In this document: positions 41,203-50,944 of the stretch, in pieces
Numbering within the stretch: the first letter of the stretch is position 1
Layout: each line of letters starts with the position of its first letter
From: Micromonospora vinacea
GTDB lineage: Bacteria; Actinomycetota; Actinomycetes; Mycobacteriales; Micromonosporaceae
Length of the DNA stretch: 64,000 nucleotides
Reading direction: 5' to 3'
Assembly (NCBI RefSeq): GCF_015751785.1
Contig: NZ_JADOTY010000001.1
Location: 1,240,001-1,304,000 of the forward strand
Notes under the pieces: generated by a model
Told to the model about the DNA's origin: nothing
Database searches by the model: none
The model's input: the letters and a program-made list of their open reading frames with translations, nothing else
Program-made: the position numbers and the translations under genes

Positions 41203-42765
41203 TCAGGCGGTGGCCAGCAGTTGGTCCACCGGGGCGTAGTCGTCGGTCAACACCATCGCCCCACCGACGAAGTCCGTCAGCGCCGCGCCGGAGAGCAGGC
41301 TGACCTTCGGGTCCACCTCGGCCAGCCGGGCCCGAACGGCCTCCAACGGCAGCGGCGCGTCGGAGCCGACGATGAGGAAGTTGGAGCCCTGCTCCTCGGC
41401 GAGCGCCTCCGGGGGCGCGATCAACGCGACGTGCCCGAACTCGGCGGCCACCGTGGCCAACTCGGCGCGGATGAACCGCAGCGGCGGGTAGTCGATGACG
41501 TTCTGCACGTACACGCCGCCGGGGCGGGTCACCCGCCGGACGTCGGCTGCCATCTCCCGGGTGGCCAGGTGCCAGGGCACCACAAGATGCCCGAACGCGT
41601 CACCGACCACCAGGTCACGACTGTCGGTCGGCTCACCGGCCACCAGCATCCGTGCGTCACCCACCACCGCCCGAAGCTCCGGCCCCGGCCGTACGTCCAG
41701 CTCCTGCTCGCCCAGCTCGACCAGCCCGCCGTCGATCTCGAACACCAGGTTGTCGGTGCCGGGGCGGGTGGCGGTCAGGTAACGCGGCACTGTGAACCCG
41801 CCGCCGCCCAGGTGCAGCGCGTCCACCCGCCGACCGGCCGGCGCGGCGACGTCGGCGACCGCGCCGATCCACTTCGTGTACCCGTACTCCAGGTGCTTCG
41901 GGTCGGCGAGGTCCACGTACGAGTGCTGGGCAGAGTTGAGCAGCAGCGTCCGCCCGCTGGGCCGGGCGGGGTCCGAGGTGACCCGGGCGCAGTGGTACGC
42001 CGTCTCGATGTCGCACGGGTTGGGTGCCACTGTGGTCAGCCCCGCCCCGGCCAGGCCGAGCACTGCCAGTGCGGCCCGGGCCCGAGCCGGACCGGGCAGT
42101 TCGGTGGGCTCCTGCCGGCGCAGGTACCAGCCGAGGCCGAGGCCGACCAGCCCGAGCGCGACCGCCAGGGTCAGCAGGATGACGGTGCTGCGCAGGGCGG
42201 CGACCAGCACGAACCCGGTGAGCAGGGTTGCCGTGATGCCGCCCAGGGTGCCGATCCCGGAGAGTCGACCGACCACCTGGCCGGTACGACGCAGGTCGGC
42301 GAGCTGGAGTTTCACTACCAACGGGGTGACAGCGGCCAACAGCGCGGCCGGCACGAACACCGCCAGCGCGACGAGCAGCAGGATGCCGCTGGCCGCACCG
42401 CCGCGCAGCACCTCACCGGCGTACCGGACGACGGGCAGGGTGACCGCTGTGGCGATGCCGGCCAGCACCAACGCCGGCGCCAGCAGACCCCGCGGGTTGC
42501 GTCGGTCGGCCAGCCAGCCGCCGAACCACGCCCCGTACGCGATGGCGGCCAGCGCGATGCCGATCACCGAGCTGGTCACCTGGAGGGTCACCCCGACGTA
42601 CGGGCCGACCAGGCGCAGGGCGACGGTCTCCAGCACCAGCACGGCACCGCTGGAGAAGAAGACCAGGAAGGCGGCCAGGCCGTTGGGCAGCGCCCGGCCG
42701 GTGATCGGCACGGGCGGGGCCGGGGGCGCAGGCAGGGCCGCTACGTCGGACGGTGGGGAACTCAT
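41203..42765 (-). CDS. Fused MFS-like/spermidine-synthase-like membrane protein
   Basis: The 520-residue protein has an N-terminal membrane half of about six to eight helices beginning LAAFLVFFSSGAVLVLETVALRLVGP, and a soluble C-terminal half (after about residue 260) with a Rossmann fold of spermidine-synthase type: LHLGGGGFTVPRYL and FEIDGGLVELG, then VGDARML. Such fusions are common in actinobacteria. Key residues of true aminopropyltransferases cannot be confirmed, so polyamine synthesis is only a possibility. Confidence 0.85.
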   Translation of the reverse strand: MSSPPSDVAALPAPPAPPVPITGRALPNGLAAFLVFFSSGAVLVLETVALRLVGPYVGVTLQVTSSVIGIALAAIAYGAWFGGWLADRRNPRGLLAPALVLAGIATAVTLPVVRYAGEVLRGGAASGILLLVALAVFVPAALLAAVTPLVVKLQLADLRRTGQVVGRLSGIGTLGGITATLLTGFVLVAALRSTVILLTLAVALGLVGLGLGWYLRRQEPTELPGPARARAALAVLGLAGAGLTTVAPNPCDIETAYHCARVTSDPARPSGRTLLLNSAQHSYVDLADPKHLEYGYTKWIGAVADVAAPAGRRVDALHLGGGGFTVPRYLTATRPGTDNLVFEIDGGLVELGEQELDVRPGPELRAVVGDARMLVAGEPTDSRDLVVGDAFGHLVVPWHLATREMAADVRRVTRPGGVYVQNVIDYPPLRFIRAELATVAAEFGHVALIAPPEALAEEQGSNFLIVGSDAPLPLEAVRARLAEVDPKVSLLSGAALTDFVGGAMVLTDDYAPVDQLLATA

Positions 42766-42801
42766 CGTCGCGATGGTACGCAGCGAAGCTGGTGCTTCGG
42801 G

Positions 42802-43818
42802 TCAGTACATCGAGAGATGAACATGGTTCGTGTGCGTCGCGGCGGGACTGCCGCTCCCACTGTACGAGCGCCAACCGGTGCCGGGATGCCAGATCTGCCG
42901 GTACCAGATCACGTAGAGCACGCCCAGCCGGTCGGCGTTGCGGACGTGCCAGGCGGCCAGGCTGTCCCCGTACGCCTTGTCGCCGCCGGTCGCGTTGCGA
43001 TCCTCGAAGCCGTTGGTGGCAGCGGCGAAGTCGCAGGCCCGGCCCTTCGGGTGCTCGCCGCCACCGCCGCTGCGGTGGCAGGAGACGTGCCGCTTGTAGC
43101 CGGCCGCCTGGGTCTGCTTGAGCGCGTGGAACGTGCGCGGGGTGATGCAGCCGGAGGTGGTCGGGTCGTTCACCGAGCAGGATTCCGACGGCCAGGACCC
43201 GTCGGAGTTACGCGGCGCCGGCTTCGCCGAGGAGGAGTTGCCACCGCTGAAGCCGTTGCTGCCGCCCGAACTGACCTCGGCGAGCGCCGCCTCGGCCTCT
43301 TTCTTCTTCTTCGCCATCACGGCGAGTTGCTTCTGCTGCTCGCGGACCTCGGCGTCGATGGCGACCTTTGCCTGCTGCGCCTGCTGCCGGGCCTCGGTGA
43401 GATCACGCAGCCGCTTGCTGTCCCGTTGGGCCATCAGGTCGAGGTCGCCAGCGCGTTGCAGGAACGCCTCCGGCGTGGCGGTGTTGAGCAGCATCGAGAC
43501 CGCGCTCAGCCGACCAACCCGGTACGACTGGGCGGCCACCTCGCCCACCTGGCTGGTGAGCCCGACCAGCCGACCCTCCAGCGTCGTCAGCTCGCCGGTC
43601 AGCGCGGTCTGGCGACGCTTGGAGTTGTCGAGTTTGGCCTTGGCCTCGATGTGCCCCTTGGCGGTCAGCTCCAGCGCGTCCTGCAGCTTCTTGCTGCCCC
43701 CCTCGCCAGGCTCCGCGTACGCCGGCACGGCGGCACCGCCGAGCACCAGCGCGACTGCGGCGAGCAGGGCGAACAGAGCGCGGCGACCGAGCCGCGGGCT
43801 GAGCCTGGTCCTGGGCAC
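42802..43818 (-). CDS. Secreted coiled-coil protein with ARB_07466-like/M15-type C-terminal domain
   Basis: This 338-residue protein starts at GTG 43818 (AAGGA eight bases upstream) with a signal peptide ending AYAEP. A long coiled coil (about 45-190) resembles those of NlpC/RipA-type cell-wall enzymes. The C-terminal domain (about 225-338) has SCHRSGGGGEHPKGRACDF and HTNHVHLSMY, whose His/Asp/His pattern matches zinc ligands of the LAS (M15-like) fold. It probably acts on or binds peptidoglycan. The open frame upstream of 43818 is not included. Confidence 0.82.
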   Translation of the reverse strand: MPRTRLSPRLGRRALFALLAAVALVLGGAAVPAYAEPGEGGSKKLQDALELTAKGHIEAKAKLDNSKRRQTALTGELTTLEGRLVGLTSQVGEVAAQSYRVGRLSAVSMLLNTATPEAFLQRAGDLDLMAQRDSKRLRDLTEARQQAQQAKVAIDAEVREQQKQLAVMAKKKKEAEAALAEVSSGGSNGFSGGNSSSAKPAPRNSDGSWPSESCSVNDPTTSGCITPRTFHALKQTQAAGYKRHVSCHRSGGGGEHPKGRACDFAAATNGFEDRNATGGDKAYGDSLAAWHVRNADRLGVLYVIWYRQIWHPGTGWRSYSGSGSPAATHTNHVHLSMY

Positions 43819-43998
43819 GAAAGCGTCCTTCCGTCGACCGCCGGCCCCCGAGGAACATTGCACTTCGGCGCCGGTCGGCGGCCTGCTGGCGGAGACCGCC
43901 GGTCACGATACCGGACTGCGGGCCGGTGACCACCCCCATGACCCTCGGGCTGCCCCGATGTCGACGGAGCGTCCCAACCCGGTCGCTCAGCGCGCTGA

Positions 43999-44808
43999 TC
44001 AGGTGCTGAGCAGAGCGTCGCGCACCTCGGCCCAGACCTGCTCGTTGGCCGCGACGAGCAGACCGTGGCCCTCGTCGGCGGGGTGGTAGTCGACGCCGTC
44101 GAACCGGCGGGCGACACCACCGGCGGCCCGGACCAGCACGGCGCCCGGGGCGTGGTCCCAGGGCAGGGTGCGCCAGAACAGGGCGAACTGCTGCTCGCCG
44201 GTGAGGATGTCCAGGTATTCCCGACCTGCGCAGTGCTGGCCGGGCAGCAGCTCACCGAGTCGCCGACCGCCGGCGCGGACCCGGTCGCGGGTCTCCGGCG
44301 GCAGGAACCGGGTCATCGCCACGCCGCGCAGCTCGCCGAGCGGCGGCACCGAACCGGCGCCGTCCACCGGACGACCGTTGAGCAGGGTGCCCTCGTCCGC
44401 CGAGCCGGCGGCGAGAGTGTCGGCGAGCGGGTCGAGGATCCAGCCGGCGGTCGGCCGCCCGTCGCTCAACAGCGACACCATCAGGGCGAACGGCCGGCGA
44501 CCGGCGGCGAAGTTGGCGGTGCCGTCGACGGGGTCGACGAGCCAGACGTCCCCGCCGTCGCGCAGGTGCCGCAGCAACCCCGGATCGTCGGCGACACCCT
44601 CCTCGCCGACCACCATCGAGCCCGGCCGCAACCGTCGCAACCCCGCCGAGAGCAGTTCCTCGGCCCGGCGGTCGGCGACGGTCACCACCTCGCCGGGCGC
44701 CTTCTCCGACACGTCGTCGTCGTCGAGCTTGCGGAACAGTGGCAGCACGACCTGCTCGGCGGCCTCCCAGAGCAGGTCGCCGACGTCGTCCAGCAGCGTG
44801 TCAGCCAC
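43999..44808 (-). CDS. Inositol monophosphatase-family phosphatase
   Basis: The 269-residue protein has the metal-binding motifs of the family: EE in [15 protein letters not shown], and [10 protein letters not shown] near the C-terminus. These enzymes dephosphorylate myo-inositol phosphates, histidinol phosphate or related molecules with magnesium. GTG 44808 overlaps the response-regulator stop by 8 bases, so it is the last gene of the coupled signalling operon 48224-43999. Why a phosphatase of this family sits in a two-component operon is not clear. Confidence 0.88.
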   Translation of the reverse strand: MADTLLDDVGDLLWEAAEQVVLPLFRKLDDDDVSEKAPGEVVTVADRRAEELLSAGLRRLRPGSMVVGEEGVADDPGLLRHLRDGGDVWLVDPVDGTANFAAGRRPFALMVSLLSDGRPTAGWILDPLADTLAAGSADEGTLLNGRPVDGAGSVPPLGELRGVAMTRFLPPETRDRVRAGGRRLGELLPGQHCAGREYLDILTGEQQFALFWRTLPWDHAPGAVLVRAAGGVARRFDGVDYHPADEGHGLLVAANEQVWAEVRDALLST

Positions 44809-45253
44809 GCGGCGGCAGCTTGACCACGCTGACGAAGAACTCGTCAATCTGACGGACCACCGAGATGAAGCGCTCGAAGTCCACCGGCTTGGTCACGTAG
44901 GCGTTGGCGTGCAGCTGGTAGCTGCGCAGAATGTCCTCGTCGGCCTGGGAGGTGGTGAGCACCACCACCGGGATCCGGCGCAGGTTCTCGTCCTTCTTGA
45001 TCTCTTCCAGCACCTCCCGGCCGTCGCGGCGGGGCAGGTTGAGGTCGAGCAGGATCAGGTCGGGCGCCACCGCGTCGGCGTACTGGCCCTCCCGTCGCAG
45101 GTAGGCGAGCGCCTCGGCCCCGTCGGAGACGACGGTCAGCCGGTTACGCAGCTTGTGTTCCTCGAACGCCTCCTGGGTCATCAGCACGTCACCCGGGTCG
45201 TCCTCCACGAGCAGGACCTCGATCGGGCTCTTGCCATCCGCCGGCGCGGTCAT
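44801..45253 (-). CDS. Single-domain response regulator (Rcp1-like)
   Basis: The 150-residue protein is a receiver domain without an output domain: acidic VEDDPGD near the start, phosphoacceptor D70 in [10 protein letters not shown] in VLTTSQ, and K in AYVTKP. The [12 protein letters not shown] and [10 protein letters not shown] wording resembles Rcp1-type regulators of phytochrome-like kinases. Its ATG overlaps the histidine-kinase stop by 4 bases, so it is the probable phosphotransfer partner of that kinase. Confidence 0.92.
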   Translation of the reverse strand: MTAPADGKSPIEVLLVEDDPGDVLMTQEAFEEHKLRNRLTVVSDGAEALAYLRREGQYADAVAPDLILLDLNLPRRDGREVLEEIKKDENLRRIPVVVLTTSQADEDILRSYQLHANAYVTKPVDFERFISVVRQIDEFFVSVVKLPPRG

Positions 45254-46983
45254 CCCACCGTCTCCCTCATGTCACCCGTTCTACCGCTTTCCGGCCTCTC
45301 GTCGGCCCGGTCCGGCTGGTCCGCCCCGTCGGCCTGCTCCTCCAGCGCCGCTGGCGCCTCGGTCGAGGGCGTCGGGTCGCCAACGGTCGGGGCGTTCGGC
45401 TCATCCGCGGGATCGGCGGCGGCAGCCGCCTCGACGTCCTGGGGAAGCGCCGGCAGGGTGAACCGGATCGCGGTGCCCTCCGGCACGTCGGTGTCCACCC
45501 AGACGCGACCGCCGTGGTACTCGACGATCTTCTTGACGATCGCCAGCCCGATGCCGGTGCCCGGGTACGCGTCCTTCGAGTGCAGCCGCTGGAAGATCAC
45601 GAAGATCTTGTCGGCGAACTCCGGCTCGATCCCGATGCCGTTGTCCTGGCAGGTGATCTCCCACTCGGAGCCCACCAACCGGGCCGAGACGTGCACCTTC
45701 GACGGAACGTCCGGACGGCGGAACTTGATCGAGTTGCTGACCAGGTTTGCCAGCAGGTTGGTGAGCAGCGGTTCCTCACCCGAGATCACCGGCAGCTCGG
45801 TCCAGGTCAACTCGGCGTCCGCGTACTGCCGGGCGGCCTCGGTCTGGCCGGCCACGTCGCCCATCACCTTGTTGAGGTCGACCTCGACGAAGCCGGTGGT
45901 GAGCCGCCCGATCCGGGAGAACGCGAGCAGGTCGTTGATCAGGCGTTGCATCCGTTGCGCGCCGTCCACCGCGAAGGCGATGTACTGGTCGGCCCGCTCG
46001 TCGAGCTGCCCGGCGTAACGGCGCTGGAGCAGCTGGCAGAAACTGGCGACCTTACGCAGCGGTTCCTGCAGGTCGTGTGAGGCCACGTACGCGAACTGCT
46101 CCAGGTCACGGTTGGACCGGGTCAGCTCCTCGGCCTGCTTCTGGAGCTGACTGTTGACCCACTCGATGCGCTCGCGGGCGGCCCGGACCTCGGCCAGGTC
46201 GGCGGCGATCTTCTGCCGCATCGCGTCCACGTCCTCGCCGAGCCGGACGAACTCCGGTGGGCCGGTGGTGGCGATGCCGTGCTGGTAGTCGCCCTCGGCG
46301 ACCTCGCGCACCTGGTCGGCGAGCCCGATCAGGGGTCGGATGACCATCCGGTCCAGGGAGAGCAGCAGCAGCGCCCCGGCGACGACCACCACCAGCGCGG
46401 CGACGATCAGAAGGACGACCAGGATGTTGCTGCTGGTGCGCACGTTGGAGGCGGCCTGCTCCCGGGCGGTCAGGATCTCCTCCTGGAGGTCGTTCACCGC
46501 CGACCGCACCTGGTCGAACTGCTGCCGGGCCGCTTCGGTGACCAACGCCTGGCCGGCCCTGGTGCCACTCTGCTCGGTGGTGGTGATCACCGGTTCCGCC
46601 ACCGACTGCCGCCACTGCGCCGTCTGTTCCTCGACGATCCGCAGCTCCTGGCCGATCTGTGGATAGTCGTCGAGCAGCGTCCGCATCGAGGCGACGACGG
46701 TCTTCTCCTGCTCCAACCCCTCCCGGTAAGGGCTGAGGTCGGCCGGATCGCCGCTGACCGCGTACCCCCGGATCGCCGTCTCCTGGTCGAGCAGCGCGTT
46801 GAGCAGTTCCTGCGACTGCACCCGCAACGGGCCGGTCTGGTTCAGCACGGCGTCGATCTGGGTGCGGTTGCGGGCGGCCATCGCCGCCTCCGCGGCGGCC
46901 AGGCCGATCAGCAACACGCCCACGACGGTGAGCAGAGTGATCACCCGGCGGCGCAGACTCCAGCCGCCGATTACCGGCTTCAC
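45250..46983 (-). CDS. CHASE3-type membrane sensor histidine kinase
   Basis: The 577-residue kinase has two transmembrane helices (about 13-36 and 186-210) flanking an extracellular helical CHASE3-like domain with [28 protein letters not shown] domain follows, then a coiled coil, a HisKA domain with H303 in [13 protein letters not shown], and an HATPase domain with [24 protein letters not shown] and [18 protein letters not shown]. The Asp/Glu-rich tail is not conserved. It overlaps the genes on both sides by 4 bases. Confidence 0.93.
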   Translation of the reverse strand: MKPVIGGWSLRRRVITLLTVVGVLLIGLAAAEAAMAARNRTQIDAVLNQTGPLRVQSQELLNALLDQETAIRGYAVSGDPADLSPYREGLEQEKTVVASMRTLLDDYPQIGQELRIVEEQTAQWRQSVAEPVITTTEQSGTRAGQALVTEAARQQFDQVRSAVNDLQEEILTAREQAASNVRTSSNILVVLLIVAALVVVVAGALLLLSLDRMVIRPLIGLADQVREVAEGDYQHGIATTGPPEFVRLGEDVDAMRQKIAADLAEVRAARERIEWVNSQLQKQAEELTRSNRDLEQFAYVASHDLQEPLRKVASFCQLLQRRYAGQLDERADQYIAFAVDGAQRMQRLINDLLAFSRIGRLTTGFVEVDLNKVMGDVAGQTEAARQYADAELTWTELPVISGEEPLLTNLLANLVSNSIKFRRPDVPSKVHVSARLVGSEWEITCQDNGIGIEPEFADKIFVIFQRLHSKDAYPGTGIGLAIVKKIVEYHGGRVWVDTDVPEGTAIRFTLPALPQDVEAAAAADPADEPNAPTVGDPTPSTEAPAALEEQADGADQPDRADERPESGRTGDMRETVG

Positions 46984-48224
46984 CGGCCACCACCCCGGCT
47001 GACCAGCAGCATGGCCACGTCGTCGGCGAGCGGGCCACCGTTGAGCCGCTCGGCCCGCCCGACCAGCCAGGCCGGCAGTTCGGGCAGCGACACCGAACGG
47101 TTCGCCGGCTCGTCCAGCAACCCGCTGAGGCCCGGCACGTCGAGCCGCTCGTTGCCGGCGCCCACCCGCCCCTCGATCAGGCCGTCGGTGTACATCAACA
47201 GGGACCAGTCATCGGTGTCGAACTCCAGGTCGTAGGCGATCGGCCGGCGCGGTCGTACGCCCAGCAGCAGGCCGCCGGGCGCGGGCACCGGGACGACCCG
47301 ACCGCCGGAGAGCAGCAGCGGTGGCGGGTGCCCGGCCAGGCGGACGGTGGCCCGGTTGGCGTCCAGGTCCAGTCTGATGGTGGCCACCGTCGCGAAGATC
47401 TCCTGAAGACGGCGCTCGCTCATCAGCACCTGCTCCAGGGCGGGCAGCACCTCGTCGTCCGGCACCCGGGCGAGCACCAGGGCCCGCCAGGCCACCCGCA
47501 GCTCGACCCCGAGCGCGGCCTCGTCCACCCCGTGCCCACAGACGTCGCCGACGATCAGGTCGAGGCGGTCCGGATGGGTCTGCACCACGTCGAAGAAGTC
47601 CCCGCCGATCAGCGCGGCGTGCCGGCCGGGCCGGTAGAAGGTGTGCACCGCCACCTGGTCGGTCGTCATCAGCGGTTGGGGCAGCAGACCGCGTTCGAGT
47701 CGGGCCGACTCGGCCTGGCGCAGCTCGACCTCGCGCAGCCGGCGGGCGTTCTCGTCGGCCCGCTTACGCTCCACGGCGTAACGCAGCGCCCGGGTCAGCA
47801 GCACCCCGTCGACCTGGCCCTTGACCAGGTAGTCCTGGGCACCCTCGGCGACCGCCACCACGCCCAGGTGCTCGTCCGTGCGGCCGGTCAGCACACAGAC
47901 CGCGGCACCGCTGGACATCTCCAACACCTGGCGCAGCCCGTCCAGCCCCTGCGCGTCGGGCAGGCCCAGATCGAGCAGGACGCAGTCGACGCCGCCGATC
48001 CGCTGCCGCGCCTCCCGGAGGCTGGTGGCGACCAGCAGGTCGATCATCGAGTTCGTCTCGGCGAGCAGCTCACCGACCAGGAAGGCGTCGCCCTCGTCGT
48101 CCTCCACCAGCAGCACCCGCAGCCGCTCACCCGGCGGCAGGTTGGCATGCCGCGCCAGGCCACCGTGCGGATACGGCACGACTGGGGAGCCGGCCGAGCC
48201 GGTCCCCCGGTGCGGCCGGGTCAC
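46980..48224 (-). CDS. Receiver-linked SpoIIE-type PP2C phosphatase
   Basis: From GTG 48224 the protein has 414 residues: a receiver domain with acidic EDDEGD and phosphoacceptor D85 in VLLDLGLPD, a helical linker, and a SpoIIE/RsbU phosphatase domain with ALIGGDFFDVV, VGDVCGHG and ADDVAMLLV. Such proteins dephosphorylate anti-anti-sigma factors in partner switching. No STAS or RsbW-like gene is nearby. In frame at 48254 an ATC stands six bases after AAGGAG, an alternative start if non-ATG initiation is used. Its stop overlaps the kinase gene by 4 bases. Confidence 0.86.
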   Translation of the reverse strand: MTRPHRGTGSAGSPVVPYPHGGLARHANLPPGERLRVLLVEDDEGDAFLVGELLAETNSMIDLLVATSLREARQRIGGVDCVLLDLGLPDAQGLDGLRQVLEMSSGAAVCVLTGRTDEHLGVVAVAEGAQDYLVKGQVDGVLLTRALRYAVERKRADENARRLREVELRQAESARLERGLLPQPLMTTDQVAVHTFYRPGRHAALIGGDFFDVVQTHPDRLDLIVGDVCGHGVDEAALGVELRVAWRALVLARVPDDEVLPALEQVLMSERRLQEIFATVATIRLDLDANRATVRLAGHPPPLLLSGGRVVPVPAPGGLLLGVRPRRPIAYDLEFDTDDWSLLMYTDGLIEGRVGAGNERLDVPGLSGLLDEPANRSVSLPELPAWLVGRAERLNGGPLADDVAMLLVSRGGGR

Positions 48225-48469
48225 CGCCGCGAGACGCGGGAGTTCGCTGGTGATGTCGGGCTCCTTCCGAGTGCCCTGCTGATCCTGTATTAGACAACGG
48301 TCGCACACAACACGATGCCTGCGGCGCGGGCGGGGATGGGCCGCATCACTGCCCGCCCGATGACAAACCGGGCGGCTGGTGGACCCCAGGCCTACCGGCC
48401 ATCCCGTCCGCGGCCGCCGACGGGCAGGATGATCCCACCCCAGGCCCCACCACCCCCCGAGGAGTCCCC

Positions 48470-50890
48470 GTGGGCGCACCCACCACCCCGGCCGCGACGG
48501 GCACGCCACCCCGTCCGATTCCGGGCGTACCCCCGGCCCACCGCGCGCTGACCCGGCCGCGTCGGCGGCTCGTGGCGGCCGCGGCGGCGCTGGTCGCGCT
48601 GGCCGCTGTCGGCGCCGGCAGCCTGCTCGACCTGCGCACCCCGGCTCCGAAGCCGGCCGACGCGCCAGCGGACGAGTTCAGCGCCGGCCGGGCGTACCAG
48701 GACGTCCAGGTGATCGCCGCCCGGCCGCACGTCGCTGGCAGCCCGGCCAACGAGCAGGTCCGCGCGCACCTTGAGCAGCAGCTGCGGGGGCTGGGCCTGG
48801 AGACCGAGGTGCAGGACACTGTGGCTCCGGAGGCCGGTCAGCTCAGCGGGGCGGCGGGCGGGGCGACAGTGGCCCGGGTCCGCAACGTGGTGGCCCGGCT
48901 GCCCGGCACCGACTCGACGGGCCGGGTCTTCCTGGTCTCCCACTACGACTCGGTACAGACCGGGCCGGGCGGCAACGACGACGCGGCCGGCACGTCGACC
49001 ATCCTGGAGGTGGCCCGCGCGCTGACCACCGGCCCCCGGCCCCGCAACGACATCGTCTTCGTGCTCACCGACGCCGAGGAGGCGTGCCTCTGCGGCGCTG
49101 CCGCGTTCGCCGCCAGCCACCCGCTGGCCGCCGACGGCGGTGTGGTGCTCAACCTGGAGGCGCGGGGCTCCACCGGCCCGGTGATCATGTTCGAGACGTC
49201 CCGGAACAACGCGAAGCTGGTGGACATCTTCGGCCGGGCCGCCCCCCACCCGGTCGGCACCTCGTTCGCTGTGGAGATCTACCGCGCGCTGCCCAACGAC
49301 ACCGATTTCACCGCCTTCCTCGATGAGAAGTTCGTCGGGCTGAACTCGGCGTACATCGACGGCGGGGCGATCTACCACACGCCGTTGGACACTCCGGCAG
49401 CCATGGACCGGGGCAGCCTCCAGCAGCACGGTGACAACGCGCTGGGCCTGGCCCGGGAGTTCGGTGGCACCGACCTGACCGACCTGCGCTCGGGGCACGA
49501 CGCCACCTACTTCCCCGTCCCCGGCGGGCTGGTCCGCTACCCGGGCTGGCTCACGGTGCCGCTGGCCCTGCTCGCGGTGGCCCTGGTGGCCGCCCTGGGC
49601 TGGCTGACCCGCCGCAGCGGCCGGACCAGCACCGGCCGGCTGGCCGCCGGCTTCGCGCTGGCCCTGGTGCCGATCGTCGCCGCGCCGGTCGCCGCCCAAC
49701 TGCTCTGGCTGGCCATCACCACGATCCGACCGGGGTACGCGGAGCTGCTCGACCCGTACCGGCCGATCTGGTACCGACTGGCCGTCCTGGCGCTCGCCAC
49801 CGCCATCGTGTTCACCTGGTACGCGCTGACCCGCCGCCGGATCGGCCCGGCCGCGCTCGCCGTCGGCGGGCTGGCCTGGCTGGCAGTGCTCGGGGTGCTG
49901 CTCGCCGTGGCAGTGCCGGGTGGGGCGTACCTCACCACAGTGCCGGCGCTGGCCGGCGCCCTCGGCGGGCTGGTCGCACTGCGTACCCGGCAGACCGGGC
50001 CGTGGCCGGTGGTGGCGGTGACGGCCGCCGCGGCCGTCGGTGTGGTCATCCTGTTGCCCACAGTGGTGCTGCTCTTCCCCGCGCTGGGGATGGCCATGGG
50101 CGGCGTGGCCGCGCTGGTCGCGGTGCTGCTCGGCCTGGTCGCCCTGCCGGTGGTCGACCTGCTGCACCCGCAGGCCGGCGGCCAGCGTGGCCTGCTCGCG
50201 CTGCGGGCCCGGCGGCTCGCGGTGCTTCCGGCCGGTGCCGCCGCCGTCGCGGCGGTGGTGCTCGCCGGGGTCGGCCTGGGTGTCGACCGCTTCGACGCCG
50301 CCCACCCCGCGCCCACCCACCTGATGTACGCCATGGACGCCGGCACCGGCCAGGCCCGTTGGCTCAGCCACGAGAGCGACCCGCAGCCGTGGACGGACGG
50401 GTACGTGGACGGGGTCACCGACGTCGGCGACGACTTCCCCGGCCTCGGCGACGGCGAGCTGCGGGCCGGCCCGGCGCAGTCGGCGAACCTGCCGGCGCCG
50501 AAGCTGGAGGTGGTGGCCGACGCCACCGCGGGTGGCGAACGCACACTGCGGCTGCGGCTCACCCCACAGCGGGCGGCCCGGCTCGCCACCCTGCACGTCG
50601 ACACGTCGACCGCCACCGTGCTGCGCGCCGACGTGGCGGGGCGGTCGGTGCCGGTGGAGCCCCGCGCCGGGAAGTGGGGCTTCGGGCTGGTGTTCCACGC
50701 CCCGCCGGCGGAGGGCGTCGAGGTCACGTTGACAGTGCGCCCGATCGCCGGGCAGGTCGCGCTGCGGGCGATGGACGCCAGTGACGGATTGGACGCGCTG
50801 CCCGGCTTCCGCCCCCGGCCGCCGGCTGTCGGCGTCGTCGGGTCGCACAGCTCGGAGATGTTGGCGGTCGCGCGCACCTATCCCCTCTGA
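48470..50890 (+). CDS. Membrane-bound M28-family metallopeptidase
   Basis: This 806-residue protein has an N-terminal helix (about 34-52), an extracellular M28 peptidase domain (about 70-340) with zinc ligands in VSHYDS, GNDDAAG, DAEEACLCG and IYHTPLDT, then about eight or nine transmembrane helices (roughly 360-600) and a C-terminal beta-rich domain. The layout resembles eukaryotic ERMP1/Fxna. It should act on peptides outside the membrane. GTG 48470 has GAGGAG. A strong hairpin follows the gene. Confidence 0.9.
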   Translation: MGAPTTPAATGTPPRPIPGVPPAHRALTRPRRRLVAAAAALVALAAVGAGSLLDLRTPAPKPADAPADEFSAGRAYQDVQVIAARPHVAGSPANEQVRAHLEQQLRGLGLETEVQDTVAPEAGQLSGAAGGATVARVRNVVARLPGTDSTGRVFLVSHYDSVQTGPGGNDDAAGTSTILEVARALTTGPRPRNDIVFVLTDAEEACLCGAAAFAASHPLAADGGVVLNLEARGSTGPVIMFETSRNNAKLVDIFGRAAPHPVGTSFAVEIYRALPNDTDFTAFLDEKFVGLNSAYIDGGAIYHTPLDTPAAMDRGSLQQHGDNALGLAREFGGTDLTDLRSGHDATYFPVPGGLVRYPGWLTVPLALLAVALVAALGWLTRRSGRTSTGRLAAGFALALVPIVAAPVAAQLLWLAITTIRPGYAELLDPYRPIWYRLAVLALATAIVFTWYALTRRRIGPAALAVGGLAWLAVLGVLLAVAVPGGAYLTTVPALAGALGGLVALRTRQTGPWPVVAVTAAAAVGVVILLPTVVLLFPALGMAMGGVAALVAVLLGLVALPVVDLLHPQAGGQRGLLALRARRLAVLPAGAAAVAAVVLAGVGLGVDRFDAAHPAPTHLMYAMDAGTGQARWLSHESDPQPWTDGYVDGVTDVGDDFPGLGDGELRAGPAQSANLPAPKLEVVADATAGGERTLRLRLTPQRAARLATLHVDTSTATVLRADVAGRSVPVEPRAGKWGFGLVFHAPPAEGVEVTLTVRPIAGQVALRAMDASDGLDALPGFRPRPPAVGVVGSHSSEMLAVARTYPL

Positions 50891-50899
50891 GGTGAAACG

Positions 50900-50937
50900 G
50901 GGTGGTCCGGCGGGAGCGTTCTTCCGCCGGACCACCC
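50900..50937. terminator. Terminator hairpin between convergent genes
   Basis: A perfect 14-bp stem (50900-50913 with 50924-50937) with a 10-base loop starts 10 bases after the M28 peptidase stop and is followed by TTT. It sits just before the end of the convergent gene at 50945, so it may serve both. Confidence 0.85.
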
Positions 50938-50944
50938 TTTCCGG

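Noticed and set aside
41140-43929. 929-codon open frame on the plus strand
   Set aside because: It is antisense to three well-supported genes (spermidine-synthase-like, secreted coiled-coil protein and part of the kinase 5' region) and has the Gly/Arg/Gln-rich composition typical of high-GC shadow frames.
48392-50935. 847-codon open frame on the minus strand
   Set aside because: It is antisense to the M28 peptidase gene, whose motifs and Shine-Dalgarno are clear; the frame is a GC-bias shadow.
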